DNA from: Tannerellaceae bacterium
GTDB lineage: Bacteria > Bacteroidota > Bacteroidia > Bacteroidales > Tannerellaceae
DNA length: 42,757 nucleotides
NCBI GenBank assembly: GCA_031264865.1
Contig: JAISDJ010000238.1
Coordinates: forward strand, 1 to 42,757
Direction: 5' to 3'
Below, piece after piece: positions 1 to 8,319 of the stretch (position 1 is the first letter of the stretch; each line of letters opens with the position of its first letter). The notes beneath the pieces were generated by a model. That model searched no databases, was not told where the DNA came from, and saw only the letters and a program-made list of their open reading frames with translations. A program made the translations under genes and the position numbers.

Positions 1-1
1 G

Positions 2-1672
2 GAAGAATCGGCAGGCGGGCGTTTCAAGTTAGACTGGCGGATAAAACCCAATTTCTTTGCCGCATATACTTTATCGTACGATTATGTAGGGCAGGGCGCC
101 TTTCCTTATGGGCTTTACCATAAAGAGACGGGGGTTACAGACCCGATAAACATAAACGATTCCTGCCATTATACACGCAATGTACTTACAAGCAGCCTGT
201 TTTTAGAATACCGGACAAACCGGTTTATACTAAGCAGCACTACTGGTTTTCAATATTTTAAAGACGACATGTTAATGGATCAGGACTTTTCTCCCAAATC
301 GATTTTCACGTTAAATCAAAAACAAAAACAAAAAGCGGTCAGTGAAGAAATCGCCATTAAAAGCAATACACCCCGTAATTACCAATGGTCTTTCGGATTG
401 TACGGTTTCTATAACGACTTTCATACCGAAGGGCCTGTAACCTTTAAGGAAGATGGCATTAAAGAGATACTGCAACGGGTATTCATCAATCTAAAAAAGA
501 ACAATCCTTCCATGCCGTTCTACCTCCGGGTGATGGACAAACAGCTTTATATACCCGGTTCCTTTGATACGCCCAACTATGGATTTGCCCTTTATCATCA
601 ATCCACATATAATAATTTGTTTACAAAAGGATTATCACTCACCGCCGGTATTCGTTTAGATTACGAAAAGCAGGAAATGACTTATCAGTCAAACGCCGTG
701 ATGCATATGGGAATGAGTAAAGACAGCGTAGGCGGCAATGTTGCAGAAATTCCAGGTATTAACCCTACGGTGATAGACGAATTTACTTCGCAGGATTTCT
801 GGCAAGTATTACCTAAAGTATCCTTGAAATACGAATGTTCACCAAGAACGTTCACCTATCTGTCCGTTGCCAAAGGGTATAAAACAGGAGGATACAACGT
901 ACAAATGTCGGCGGATTTGATGCAAAACCAGATGCAATACGACATGATGTCGCAATTTGTGGGAGAAGCCAAAGCCGAAAAATACAAACCGGAGCCTATT
1001 GACAAAGTAACAGCTTACAAACCGGAGAAAAGCTGGAATTACGAATTGGGTATACGGAGCGAACTGATCAGCGATCGCCTCCACAGTGAGTTAACCCTGT
1101 TCTATATGGACATAAAAGACATGCAGCTTACCAAATTTGTAGACAGTGGAAACGGACGTTATCTTACCAACGCAGGAAAAGCAAGCAGCTTTGGGGCCGA
1201 GTTATCATTACGTACAAAAATAACAAACCATCTGTCGGCGGATGTTAACTATGGATTTACCCATGCTACCTTCCGTGATTATATATACGAAGAAAAAAAC
1301 GACGCCAATGAAGTAGTTAAAACCGATTGTAAAGGAAATCACATCCCTTATACTCCCCGGCATACATTAAATATTGGCATGCAATACAATAAGCTTCTGC
1401 GTAATTGTTGGTTAGATCAATTTACCACCTCTCTCCAATTTAGCGGCATCGGCAATATATACTGGACAGAATTAAATGACATCGGCCAAAAATTCTACGG
1501 ATTATTAAATGCTAAAGCAGGAGTACGTAAAGGCATTGTAAAACTGGATATTTGGAGCCGGAATATGACAAATACCCAATATGCTGCATTCTATTTCGAA
1601 TCATTAAAACAACCGTATATTCAAAAAGGCAAACCTTTCCAAATCGGCGCAGAAATATCCGTTACATTCTAA
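2..1672 (+). CDS. TonB-dependent outer-membrane receptor, 3' part (5' end outside window)
   Basis: The reading frame is open from the second base of the window, well upstream of the first ATG at 269, so this is the C-terminal part of a longer protein whose start lies outside. The translation has the alternating aromatic/polar strands of a TonB-dependent receptor beta-barrel. It carries the conserved stretch with YLSVAKGYKTGGYN typical of siderophore-type receptors and ends in an aromatic residue (VTF), as outer-membrane barrels do. The plug domain and TonB box are not in the window. The substrate cannot be told; siderophore or other iron-complex uptake is the usual role of this subfamily, but that is inference. 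It is probably the last gene of its transcript, since a promoter for the next gene starts just after the stop. Confidence 0.88.
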   Translation, partial: EESAGGRFKLDWRIKPNFFAAYTLSYDYVGQGAFPYGLYHKETGVTDPININDSCHYTRNVLTSSLFLEYRTNRFILSSTTGFQYFKDDMLMDQDFSPKSIFTLNQKQKQKAVSEEIAIKSNTPRNYQWSFGLYGFYNDFHTEGPVTFKEDGIKEILQRVFINLKKNNPSMPFYLRVMDKQLYIPGSFDTPNYGFALYHQSTYNNLFTKGLSLTAGIRLDYEKQEMTYQSNAVMHMGMSKDSVGGNVAEIPGINPTVIDEFTSQDFWQVLPKVSLKYECSPRTFTYLSVAKGYKTGGYNVQMSADLMQNQMQYDMMSQFVGEAKAEKYKPEPIDKVTAYKPEKSWNYELGIRSELISDRLHSELTLFYMDIKDMQLTKFVDSGNGRYLTNAGKASSFGAELSLRTKITNHLSADVNYGFTHATFRDYIYEEKNDANEVVKTDCKGNHIPYTPRHTLNIGMQYNKLLRNCWLDQFTTSLQFSGIGNIYWTELNDIGQKFYGLLNAKAGVRKGIVKLDIWSRNMTNTQYAAFYFESLKQPYIQKGKPFQIGAEISVTF

Positions 1673-1680
1673 CACCATAA

Positions 1681-1711
1681 TTTGTTTAGAGATTAAATGT
1701 CTCTATCTTTG
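1681..1711 (+). promoter_or_regulatory. Bacteroidota-type promoter for the DUF2007-like gene
   Basis: TTTG at 1681-1684, a 19-base spacer and TATCTTTG at 1704-1711 match the Bacteroidota -33/-7 pattern (TTTG, then TAnnTTTG). The -7 box lies downstream of the in-frame ATG at 1697. That ATG would therefore be untranscribed, and translation should start at 1736 or 1748. Confidence 0.6.
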
Positions 1712-1735
1712 TCCGTGACAATAAATAATACGGTT

Positions 1736-2131
1736 ATGGACGACAAAATGGTAGAAATAGCCCGTTTTCAGTACCCTGCCGAAGCGCAGACATTGATTGC
1801 CCTGCTGAAATCGGAAGGTATTGATTGCTATATCAGAAATGAACTATCCACACAAGTAATGGGAGGTTACGTAGATATGGGCGGAGTCAGAGTGGAATTA
1901 TTGGAAAGCGAGGCGCCGCATGCACTTGAAGTAATGGTAGCTAACGGTTATGAGATCCCTGATGAGAATGAAGAACCCGAGCAAATCAAAACGGTTGTAG
2001 GATGGGCGCGTCACATTCCTTTCCTAAGGAATCTTTCATTGGAAAAACAGATACTTTTTTTGTTCATAATTATTGCTGTATGCATCGGGTTACTTATCTT
2101 TTTTGGTTCGCTACTCTCTTCACACAAATAA
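1736..2131 (+). CDS. DUF2007-type putative signal-transducing membrane protein
   Basis: Residues 1-70 resemble the DUF2007 fold: an opening of the type MVEIARFQYPAEAQTLIALL, then a G-I-D-C-Y-x-R-N segment, and a strand VRVELLESEAPHALEVM. Proteins of this family bind no known ligand. Here the domain is followed by an acidic linker (PDENEEPEQ) and one C-terminal transmembrane helix (ILFLFIIIAVCIGLLIFFGSLL), so the domain should be membrane-anchored. I chose the ATG at 1736 (MDDKMVE) because a promoter box covers the longer start at 1697; the ATG at 1748 is also possible. The next small membrane gene follows after 9 bases, suggesting one transcript. The function is unknown. Confidence 0.75.
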   Translation: MDDKMVEIARFQYPAEAQTLIALLKSEGIDCYIRNELSTQVMGGYVDMGGVRVELLESEAPHALEVMVANGYEIPDENEEPEQIKTVVGWARHIPFLRNLSLEKQILFLFIIIAVCIGLLIFFGSLLSSHK

Positions 2132-2140
2132 AATAACGCC

Positions 2141-2323
2141 ATGGCACGAAGAAAACTAACAAACAGTCAAATTATATGCATTACGTTACTATGGGGGTTT
2201 TTATGCTATCTATTACTTACTTACAGTGAAAAAATAGACTTTCAGGTTGTTTTTGCCTTAATAGCTTCCGGCATCATTGTATTCGTAACGATCTATAAGA
2301 ACATCAAAAACCGAAATAAATAA
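2141..2323 (+). CDS. Small two-helix membrane protein, function unknown
   Basis: A 60-residue protein with a basic N-terminus (MARRKLTNSQ), a hydrophobic helix around residues 10-27, a short loop with SEKIDF, a second helix around 33-51 and a basic tail (KNIKNRNK). This is a hairpin membrane protein with both ends probably cytoplasmic. It starts 9 bases after the DUF2007-like gene and is probably co-transcribed with it. I do not recognise a family. Its reality is supported by the tight spacing and the coherent membrane topology. Confidence 0.6.
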   Translation: MARRKLTNSQIICITLLWGFLCYLLLTYSEKIDFQVVFALIASGIIVFVTIYKNIKNRNK

Positions 2324-2391
2324 TAAATCGAAACATTTAGGAGAAAATCATGTCTAAATGATATTTTTTTAGCTTTTCTGCTTTCAATTGT

Positions 2392-2421
2392 TTTGTTTCT
2401 TTAAAATTTAACTTATCTTCG
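2392..2421 (+). promoter_or_regulatory. Promoter of gdhA
   Basis: TTTG at 2392-2395, an 18-base spacer and TATCTTCG at 2414-2421 (one base off TAnnTTTG). This predicts a 5' leader of about 60 bases before the gdhA start. The upstream AT-rich stretch (2330-2400) holds no gene. Confidence 0.5.
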
Positions 2422-2486
2422 CACCGTCATAAAAAGATGGGATACAGATAACAATTTGATATAATATTTAAACAAACAATGAATTT

Positions 2487-3821
2487 ATGAAAGCAAAAGA
2501 AGTTTTAAGCGATTTGAAAAGAAGGTTCCCGAACGAATCGGAGTATCATCAGGCAGTTGAAGAAGTATTAGGGTCAATTGAAGAAGTTTATAATCAACAT
2601 CCTGAATTTGAAAAAAACAACCTGATTGAACGTCTGTGTATCCCCGATCGTATATTTACTTTCCGTATTTCTTGGACGGATGATAAAGGACAGGTACATA
2701 CAAATATGGCCTATCGTATTCAGCATAACAATGCCATTGGCCCATACAAAGGCGGAATGCGTTTCCATGCATCGGTAAATCCTTCTATCCTTAAATTTCT
2801 TGCTTTCGAACAAACATTTAAAAATTCATTAACTACACTTCCGATGGGTGGCGGTAAAGGCGGTTCGGATTTCAATCCTAAAGGAAAGTCCAATGCCGAA
2901 ATTATGCGTTTCTGCCAGGCATTTATGTTAGAATTGTGGCGTCATATCGGCCCCGATACGGATGTTCCTGCCGGCGATATTGGGGTTGGAGGCCGTGAAG
3001 TATCTTATATGTATGGTATGTATAAGAAAATGGCTCGTGAAAATACCGGTACATTTACCGGCAAAGGATTGGAATTTGGCGGCTCTTTAATTCGTCCGGA
3101 AGCAACAGGGTATGGAAATGTTTACTTCCTGTTGGAAATGTTGAAAACACGCAACATTGACCTTAAAGGGAAAGTGGTGGCTGTTTCCGGTTCCGGGAAT
3201 GTAGCTCAATACACCGTCGAAAAACTGATTGAACTAGGCGCAAAACCGATTACATTATCCGATTCAAACGGCTATATCTACGATCCGGACGGTATCGACA
3301 GCGAAAAGCTTGCCTATATAATGGAACTTAAGAATCTGTATCGCGGACGTATCAAGGAATATGCAGAAAAGTACAACTGTAAATATGTTGAAGGAGCCCG
3401 TCCATGGGGTGAAAAATGCGACATCGCATTACCAAGCGCCACACAGAATGAATTGACAGGTGATGATGCTAAAACATTATTAGCCAATGGATGTATAGCT
3501 GTTTCGGAAGGAGCCAATATGCCTTCTACACCGGAAGCCATCGATGCTTTCCTCGAAGCAAAAATACTATATGCCCCAGGTAAAGCAGCGAACGCAGGAG
3601 GCGTAGCTGTTTCAGGTTTGGAAATGACACAAAATGCGATGAAACTTAGTTGGACACGCGAAGAAGTAGACAATAAACTTAAAAGCATCATGAATTCAAT
3701 CCATACGCAATGTTCCCAATATGGAACACGTCCCGATGGTTTTGTCGATTATGTAAAGGGTGCTAATATTGCAGGTTTCATGAAGGTTGCCAAAGCAATG
3801 ATGGCACAAGGGATACTTTGA
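2487..3821 (+). CDS. gdhA: NADP-type glutamate dehydrogenase
   Basis: Catalyses reductive amination of 2-oxoglutarate with ammonium to glutamate in the cytoplasm. At 444 residues it has the length of the hexameric small-subunit enzymes. Visible motifs are the substrate-binding GPYKGGMRFH (residues 85-94), the catalytic-lysine segment LPMGGGKGGSDFNPKG (118-133, with Lys124), PAGDIGVGGRE (161-171) and the dinucleotide-binding loop VSGSGNVAQ (233-241). The Rossmann-fold SGSGN type is usual for NADPH-preferring assimilatory enzymes, but cofactor preference is inference. It is a monocistronic unit, with its own promoter upstream and a long terminator hairpin directly downstream. Confidence 0.96.
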   Translation: MKAKEVLSDLKRRFPNESEYHQAVEEVLGSIEEVYNQHPEFEKNNLIERLCIPDRIFTFRISWTDDKGQVHTNMAYRIQHNNAIGPYKGGMRFHASVNPSILKFLAFEQTFKNSLTTLPMGGGKGGSDFNPKGKSNAEIMRFCQAFMLELWRHIGPDTDVPAGDIGVGGREVSYMYGMYKKMARENTGTFTGKGLEFGGSLIRPEATGYGNVYFLLEMLKTRNIDLKGKVVAVSGSGNVAQYTVEKLIELGAKPITLSDSNGYIYDPDGIDSEKLAYIMELKNLYRGRIKEYAEKYNCKYVEGARPWGEKCDIALPSATQNELTGDDAKTLLANGCIAVSEGANMPSTPEAIDAFLEAKILYAPGKAANAGGVAVSGLEMTQNAMKLSWTREEVDNKLKSIMNSIHTQCSQYGTRPDGFVDYVKGANIAGFMKVAKAMMAQGIL

Positions 3822-3831
3822 TTAATTAAGT

Positions 3832-3917
3832 AGTCAAGTAGTTAAAGTAGTTAGAGTAGTCAGGGAGTCTTAACAAAAAACTCCTTAGCTACTTAACTCC
3901 TTTGACTATTTTTTTTT
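3832..3917 (+). terminator. Rho-independent terminator of gdhA with tandem AAGTAGTY repeats
   Basis: The left arm contains four near-copies of an AAGTAGTY octamer. The right arm (actccttagctac through tttgact) pairs imperfectly with it: the blocks AGTCAA, AGTTAA, GTAGxTA and GGAGT are all matched. A run of T residues follows. The length and repeat content make this an unusually long hairpin. It sits against the promoter box of the next gene. Confidence 0.7.
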
Positions 3918-3927
3918 AGTATCTTTG
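3901..3927 (+). promoter_or_regulatory. Probable promoter of the amgK-like/murU operon
   Basis: TATCTTTG at 3920-3927 matches the -7 consensus. A TTTG at 3901-3904 is only 15 bases away, shorter than usual, so the -33 assignment is weak. The box covers the alternative TTG start at 3925, arguing for translation from the ATG at 3946. Confidence 0.45.
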
Positions 3928-3945
3928 CCTCCACAAAAAAGGAGA

Positions 3946-5376
3946 ATGATCATAGACGAATTACATAAAATCTACTATTCTTATACCGGTAGCCAAGCCA
4001 AAGAAATAAATGAGCTACCATCATCAGGTTCTAACCGCCGTTACTTCCGCATAACAGGAAACAAAACGTTAATAGGGGTAAGCGGTACATCGCAAGAAGA
4101 AAACAACGCCTTTATCTATATGGCTAATCATTTTCGCCAAAAAGGGATACATGTCCCCGAAGTATATTATTGGACCGATGATAAATCCTTTTATTTACAG
4201 GAAGATTTAGGAGATACTCTTTTATTCCATGCCATTGAAAAAGGACGCAAAAGTTGCGTATTCGATGAAAACGAACGTCTGTTATTACGTAAAACAATAT
4301 CGCAATTACCGTCTATCCAGGTAACCGGAGCGCATAATTTTGATTTTTCATACTGTTATCCTCAGCCAGAGTTTAACCAACGTTCGATTCTCTGGGATCT
4401 AAATTACTTTAAATACTGTTTCCTGAAAGCTACCGGTATGGATTTTCAGGAAAACAAGCTGGAAGATGATTTTCAAAAACTAAGTGATGTGCTATTATGT
4501 ACTATTCCCGATACATTTCTTTATCGTGATTTCCAATCGCGGAATGTAATGATTAAAGACGGAGAACCGTGGTTTATTGATTTTCAAGGCGGACGAAAAG
4601 GCCCTGTTTATTATGATGTAGCCTCTTTTTTATGGCAAGCCAAAGCTAATTTTCCCGAAGATCTAAAGAAAGAATTACTCACCGAATATATGACATCCCT
4701 AAGTCGACACATACCTGTTAATGAAACAGATTTCCTTAATCAATTACGTCATTTTGTCCTCTTTCGTACTTTACAGGTATTAGGTGCTTATGGATTCCGG
4801 GGCTATTTTGAGAAGAAACCTCATTTTATACAAAGTGTTCCTTTCGCGATTGAAAATCTACGCCGGCTATTACGAGAAGATTTTCCCGAATATCCATACC
4901 TTTGTTCTGTTCTTCGCGCATTAACCAATCTTAAACAGTTTTCGGATGATATTCAGAGACGAATGTTGGAGATAAAAATTGTCAGTTTCGCTTACAAAAA
5001 GGGAATACCAAACGATCCTACCGGAAATGGAGGAGGTTTCGTTTTCGATTGTCGGGCTATTAATAATCCGGGCAAATATGAACGATATAACCATTTTACG
5101 GGACTGGACGAACCAGTTGTCCGCTTTCTTGAAGACGACGGTGAAATAACCCGTTTTCTTGAGCATGTGCATACGATTGTAGATGCTTCCGTAAAACGCT
5201 ATTTAGATCGTGGATTTACAAACCTGATGGTTAGTTTCGGATGTACGGGAGGCCAACACCGTTCGGTGTATTCGGCGCAACATCTGGCAGAACATCTGCA
5301 TGCTAAATTTGGAGTAAAAATACACCTGACACACAGGGAACAGAATATAGAACAAATTTTCGACGCCGTACAATGA
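3946..5376 (+). CDS. AmgK-like cell-wall amino-sugar kinase fused to a RapZ C-terminal domain
   Basis: A two-domain cytoplasmic protein of 476 residues. Residues 1 to about 340 form an APH-type phosphotransferase, with the catalytic loop YRDFQSRN (Asp195, Asn200) and the metal-binding IDFQGGRKGPVYYDVAS (Asp212). Residues about 350-476 match the C-terminal domain of RapZ: SFAYKKGIPND, FDCRAINNP, TGLDEPV, and the signature GCTGGQHRSV (432-441), which in E. coli RapZ belongs to the glucosamine-6-phosphate-binding and RNA-adaptor half. The gene overlaps the next one, a MurU-like nucleotidyltransferase, by ATGA. An AmgK-MurU pair phosphorylates MurNAc/GlcNAc at C1 and then makes the UDP-sugar, as known from Pseudomonas. 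I infer peptidoglycan-sugar salvage. The start ATG follows a GGAG ribosome site. The exact sugar is not shown by the sequence. Confidence 0.82.
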   Translation: MIIDELHKIYYSYTGSQAKEINELPSSGSNRRYFRITGNKTLIGVSGTSQEENNAFIYMANHFRQKGIHVPEVYYWTDDKSFYLQEDLGDTLLFHAIEKGRKSCVFDENERLLLRKTISQLPSIQVTGAHNFDFSYCYPQPEFNQRSILWDLNYFKYCFLKATGMDFQENKLEDDFQKLSDVLLCTIPDTFLYRDFQSRNVMIKDGEPWFIDFQGGRKGPVYYDVASFLWQAKANFPEDLKKELLTEYMTSLSRHIPVNETDFLNQLRHFVLFRTLQVLGAYGFRGYFEKKPHFIQSVPFAIENLRRLLREDFPEYPYLCSVLRALTNLKQFSDDIQRRMLEIKIVSFAYKKGIPNDPTGNGGGFVFDCRAINNPGKYERYNHFTGLDEPVVRFLEDDGEITRFLEHVHTIVDASVKRYLDRGFTNLMVSFGCTGGQHRSVYSAQHLAEHLHAKFGVKIHLTHREQNIEQIFDAVQ

Positions 5377-6110
5377 AAGCCATGATTCTTGCTGCAGGTT
5401 TGGGCACACGCCTTAAATCAATGACTGATAACACGCCAAAAGCATTAATACCGGTTAATGGTAAACCTATGCTAGAACACCTGATTCTGAAATTAAAGGC
5501 TGCCGGCTTCCGCGAGATTGTTATAAATATACATCATTTGGGAGAACAAATTATCGACTTTTTGGCTGCAAACGATAATTTCGACATCAAAATCAAAATT
5601 TCCGATGAACGTGATTATTTATTAGATACAGGAGGAGGTATCAAACACGCCGCCAAATTCTTTGCAGAAAGTAATGAACCTTTCTTAGTACATAATGTAG
5701 ATATCGTATCGAATGTAGATTTAAAGGCTTTTTACAATCATCATTTAGAAACAAATCCACTTGCAACCCTGTTAGTAAGTAAAAGAAACACATCACGCTA
5801 TCTATTATTTGATAAAGACAACAAACTATGCGCCTGGCGTAATCGCGATACCGGAGAAGTCAAGTCTTTCTTTCCCAATTTCGACCTGCAGAAATACACC
5901 GAATATGCTTTTGGCGGCATACATGTTATCTCGCCCCAACTATTTGAATGGATGGAAGAATGGACAGGTAAGTTTTCCATCATAAACTTCTATCTGTCGG
6001 TTTGTGTTAAAACAAATATCCAGGCTTATTCTCCTAAAAACATCCGTCTGATAGATGTAGGGAAACCGGAAGCTATCAGGCTAATCAATAATCATCCTCC
6101 AGCCCTCTAA
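5373..6110 (+). CDS. murU: MurU-like sugar-1-phosphate nucleotidyltransferase
   Basis: A 245-residue cytoplasmic NTP-transferase. The N-terminal nucleotide-binding signature is LAAGLGTRLKSMTDNTPKAL, followed by the lysine-bearing IPVNGKPMLEHL. DTGGGIKHA and a VHNVDIVSN metal/nucleotide loop come later. Length and motifs fit the short N-acetylmuramate-1-phosphate uridylyltransferase class rather than the longer GlmU or RmlA enzymes. It is translationally coupled to the upstream kinase (4-base overlap), supporting a kinase-uridylyltransferase pair that feeds recycled amino sugar into UDP-MurNAc. Mannose-1-phosphate guanylyltransferase-like activity is the main alternative for this family. Confidence 0.8.
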   Translation: MKAMILAAGLGTRLKSMTDNTPKALIPVNGKPMLEHLILKLKAAGFREIVINIHHLGEQIIDFLAANDNFDIKIKISDERDYLLDTGGGIKHAAKFFAESNEPFLVHNVDIVSNVDLKAFYNHHLETNPLATLLVSKRNTSRYLLFDKDNKLCAWRNRDTGEVKSFFPNFDLQKYTEYAFGGIHVISPQLFEWMEEWTGKFSIINFYLSVCVKTNIQAYSPKNIRLIDVGKPEAIRLINNHPPAL

Positions 6111-6112
6111 AA

Positions 6113-6174
6113 GATAGATACCAGTAGCTTGATAGTCCGATTAAAGGTAGTAAAGCAAAAATAATACAAATCAC
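6113..6174 (-). pseudogene. Fragment of a cobS gene (duplicate of an internal part of the intact cobS)
   Basis: Bases 6137-6174 match 7747-7784, inside intact cobS, at 37 of 38 positions. Weaker, colinear similarity continues down to about 6113. Read on the minus strand it encodes ICIIFALLPLIGL, identical to an internal CobS helix, then drifts and has no start. It lies between murU and the propeller gene, about 1.6 kb from intact cobS and in the same orientation. It looks like a footprint of a duplication or of unequal recombination. Confidence 0.7.
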
Positions 6175-6196
6175 TATTTCTTCAATAATTCATCGT

Positions 6197-7303
6197 TTAT
6201 TTTAAATTTGCTATCACTATAATAGGATTATCATCCTCATTAATCTCTTTGTCAAGACAGTTTTTCAATTCTGAAAAACAATCGGGATATACAATGGATA
6301 CAAGTATGTTTCGCTCTGATCCGTTATTTGGTACCGGCGTAAAGACAGGTCCGTTTTTTAAATCTTCCTCAAATCCCTGTTTGGATTTAGTATCCGTAAC
6401 ATTTGAAAGCGCCCCGGTTTGTTTATCTACAAACAAATAGTTAAACTCATTCTTATATATGTATGTTATAAGGAGAAAACCGTCATTCTCAAAAATAGTT
6501 CTTACCCCTACCTTCTCACCGTATTTCATCATATCTTTGAAATCATTTTCTTCATGTTTGTTTTTGTCTTTACATACAATTTCATAATGAGGCACCATAT
6601 TTCCTTTGTCGTTAATTTTATAGACAAAATCATGGACAGCATTTTTGTAATAGACAGCTGATTTGTAATAGTAAAAGAAAGGAAAGTCGAATAATAGCAT
6701 ATCGTCTTTTTCCGATTTGACACTTGTCGGAGTCTTGTTTATTACTTTCCCGTTCTTATCGGCCTTGTATAATTCAAATCTGTTTTTGTCTTTTTTAATT
6801 CGGTTGTAGAAACTGTTGTAATAGTAGATGTTATCATTTTGTATGGCGATCGTCCAACTGCTCTCTTCTATTGGAATCTTTTTCAGGAATTGTCCGTCGT
6901 ATGTGTACTTGTATAAACTATGGTTAGGCACACTAACTATATAAACCGATTTCTCTGCTTCGTCTACATGGAAAAACATTGCTCCTGAGTATTCGCCCGG
7001 ACCACCGCCCCTTTTACCGATTTGATTAAGTAATTTTCCGTCAAGATCAAACCTGAAAAACAATTGTGTCTTTTGATCTCCTATAAAAATATACTCTCCG
7101 CAATACACTTGTAGTTCATTACTTAACAGGCATTCATTCGTGGTTTCCAAAGGAATATACGTAATACTTTTAGCGATGCTGCTAATTGCTTTAACTCTTT
7201 TATTTGACAGATTAGAGGCTAAGTCAATTTTCTTCTGTGCTGATATTCCTATCGAAAATAAGATCGAGAAAGCCCATATAGCTATTTTGCGTGTGTGTAA
7301 CAT
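6197..7303 (-). CDS. 6-bladed beta-propeller protein, exported
   Basis: A 368-residue protein with a signal peptide (residues 1-22, ending IGISAQ) and no lipobox cysteine, so it should be periplasmic or surface-exposed. The body repeats propeller-blade patterns. One has the diagnostic FFRFDLDGKLLNQIGKRGGG with PGEY after it, and another has LYKYTYDGQFLKKIPI. These match the Bacteroidota 6-bladed beta-propeller family (PF17170 type) found near SusCD and regulatory loci. Its function is not established. It lies alone between a cobS fragment and the cobalamin operon. Its lower GC content and unrelated role suggest it is an insertion between murU and cobS. No -7 box is obvious upstream. Confidence 0.75.
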   Translation of the reverse strand: MLHTRKIAIWAFSILFSIGISAQKKIDLASNLSNKRVKAISSIAKSITYIPLETTNECLLSNELQVYCGEYIFIGDQKTQLFFRFDLDGKLLNQIGKRGGGPGEYSGAMFFHVDEAEKSVYIVSVPNHSLYKYTYDGQFLKKIPIEESSWTIAIQNDNIYYYNSFYNRIKKDKNRFELYKADKNGKVINKTPTSVKSEKDDMLLFDFPFFYYYKSAVYYKNAVHDFVYKINDKGNMVPHYEIVCKDKNKHEENDFKDMMKYGEKVGVRTIFENDGFLLITYIYKNEFNYLFVDKQTGALSNVTDTKSKQGFEEDLKNGPVFTPVPNNGSERNILVSIVYPDCFSELKNCLDKEINEDDNPIIVIANLK

Positions 7304-7372
7304 ATTGTATATGATTTAACTATTATTCTCCATCTAAGAAATTATATTTAATGCATAATTAACGATTAAACA

Positions 7373-7400
7373 ATTTCACACCTCCAATATAATGTGAAAT
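7373..7400. repeat. 8-bp inverted repeat upstream of the propeller gene
   Basis: ATTTCACA at 7373-7380 and TGTGAAAT at 7393-7400 are perfect inverted repeats with a 12-base spacer, about 70 bases upstream of the propeller start. The dyad resembles a binding site for a dimeric regulator of CRP/FNR shape, but no regulator is assigned. The rest of the gap between the propeller gene and cobS (7401-7562) shows no clear gene. Confidence 0.35.
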
Positions 7401-7562
7401 CATCCAATAGGTAAATAAAAAAAGTTAATATTTTACGGTTTTCACAAAAAAACATTCGCATCCTATTTCTTGCAATAATTGATGAAGTGGGGTTTGGTCG
7501 GGTCTTTAAGCATTGTCCGGTAAACTATTCTGCTATGATCGCATCAATTATCCGTCTGATGG

Positions 7563-8318
7563 TTATGAAAAAGGGAAATTAGCAATTACAAGGATACTCA
7601 AATAAAAACTCATTTCACAGAGGAGAAACAAGGCTCCACAGCAGTCGCCCGTATAACCCTGTATTTTCTTTTTCATTAATGAAGTTAGAAAATACCATCC
7701 TATAATCGGTAATAGGGTAGCCAATAGATAACGAGGGTTCGGCAGCCCGATTAAAGGCAGTAAAGCAAAAATAATACAAATCACATAATCTCCGATGTTC
7801 ATTTTAGTATAGACTACCCCACTTTTTGCTTTTTCTTCACTCCGCACATAGGGTAAACGATTTACAATCATAGATGATACACCTTTTGCAAATGGGTCGC
7901 CGGCAAGAATAGCTGCGCATGTCAATTCTACAGGAAGATGGATCAGCAGAGTATAAAACAAGGCAAAATAAAACAGAAGTCCTACCACGCCATATGTACC
8001 GATATGCGAATCCTTCATTATTGCAAGAATGTGTTCGCGCGAGGTACCGCCGCCAAAACCATCAATGAAATCGGCCAATCCGTCTTCGTGCAAACAACCT
8101 GTTAGTAACAAGCGGGTGATCATAGCAAAAAGTAAAGCAATGCCATACGGTAAAATCAATACAGTTGTATATAAAACAAGTACCGAACATCCGGAGGTAA
8201 GCCATCCTGTCAGCGGCCAGTAAGGAATAATACGTTTGAAATTTTCAGCCGGAATATTTGCTAACCGCCAAAACGGTAACCGGGTAAAGAATACAAGAGC
8301 TGCCAATACCTGTCGCAT
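7563..8318 (-). CDS. cobS: Adenosylcobinamide-GDP ribazoletransferase (cobalamin synthase)
   Basis: An integral membrane enzyme joining adenosylcobinamide-GDP to alpha-ribazole(-phosphate), the last step of coenzyme B12 assembly. The 251 residues include several hydrophobic helices and the conserved acidic signature HEDGLADFIDGFGGG followed by KDSHIGTYG. N-terminal FFTRLPFW is also typical. It is the last gene of the cbiB-cobU-cobT-cobS operon, starting 1 base after the cobT stop. No cobC-type alpha-ribazole phosphatase follows, although one often does in relatives. An internal 38-base stretch is duplicated near murU. Confidence 0.93.
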   Translation of the reverse strand: MRQVLAALVFFTRLPFWRLANIPAENFKRIIPYWPLTGWLTSGCSVLVLYTTVLILPYGIALLFAMITRLLLTGCLHEDGLADFIDGFGGGTSREHILAIMKDSHIGTYGVVGLLFYFALFYTLLIHLPVELTCAAILAGDPFAKGVSSMIVNRLPYVRSEEKAKSGVVYTKMNIGDYVICIIFALLPLIGLPNPRYLLATLLPIIGWYFLTSLMKKKIQGYTGDCCGALFLLCEMSFYLSILVIANFPFS

Positions 8319-8319
8319 C

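Noticed and set aside
1697-1735. Upstream ATG extending the DUF2007-like protein by 13 residues
   Set aside because: A full -7 promoter box lies across 1704-1711, so the ATG at 1697 would be outside the transcript. The extra residues also do not resemble the family N-terminus.
3832-3917. AAGTAGTY repeats as a possible short CRISPR-like or phase-variable array
   Set aside because: The repeats are too short and lack spacers. They pair with the following arm and precede a T-run, so they are part of the gdhA terminator.
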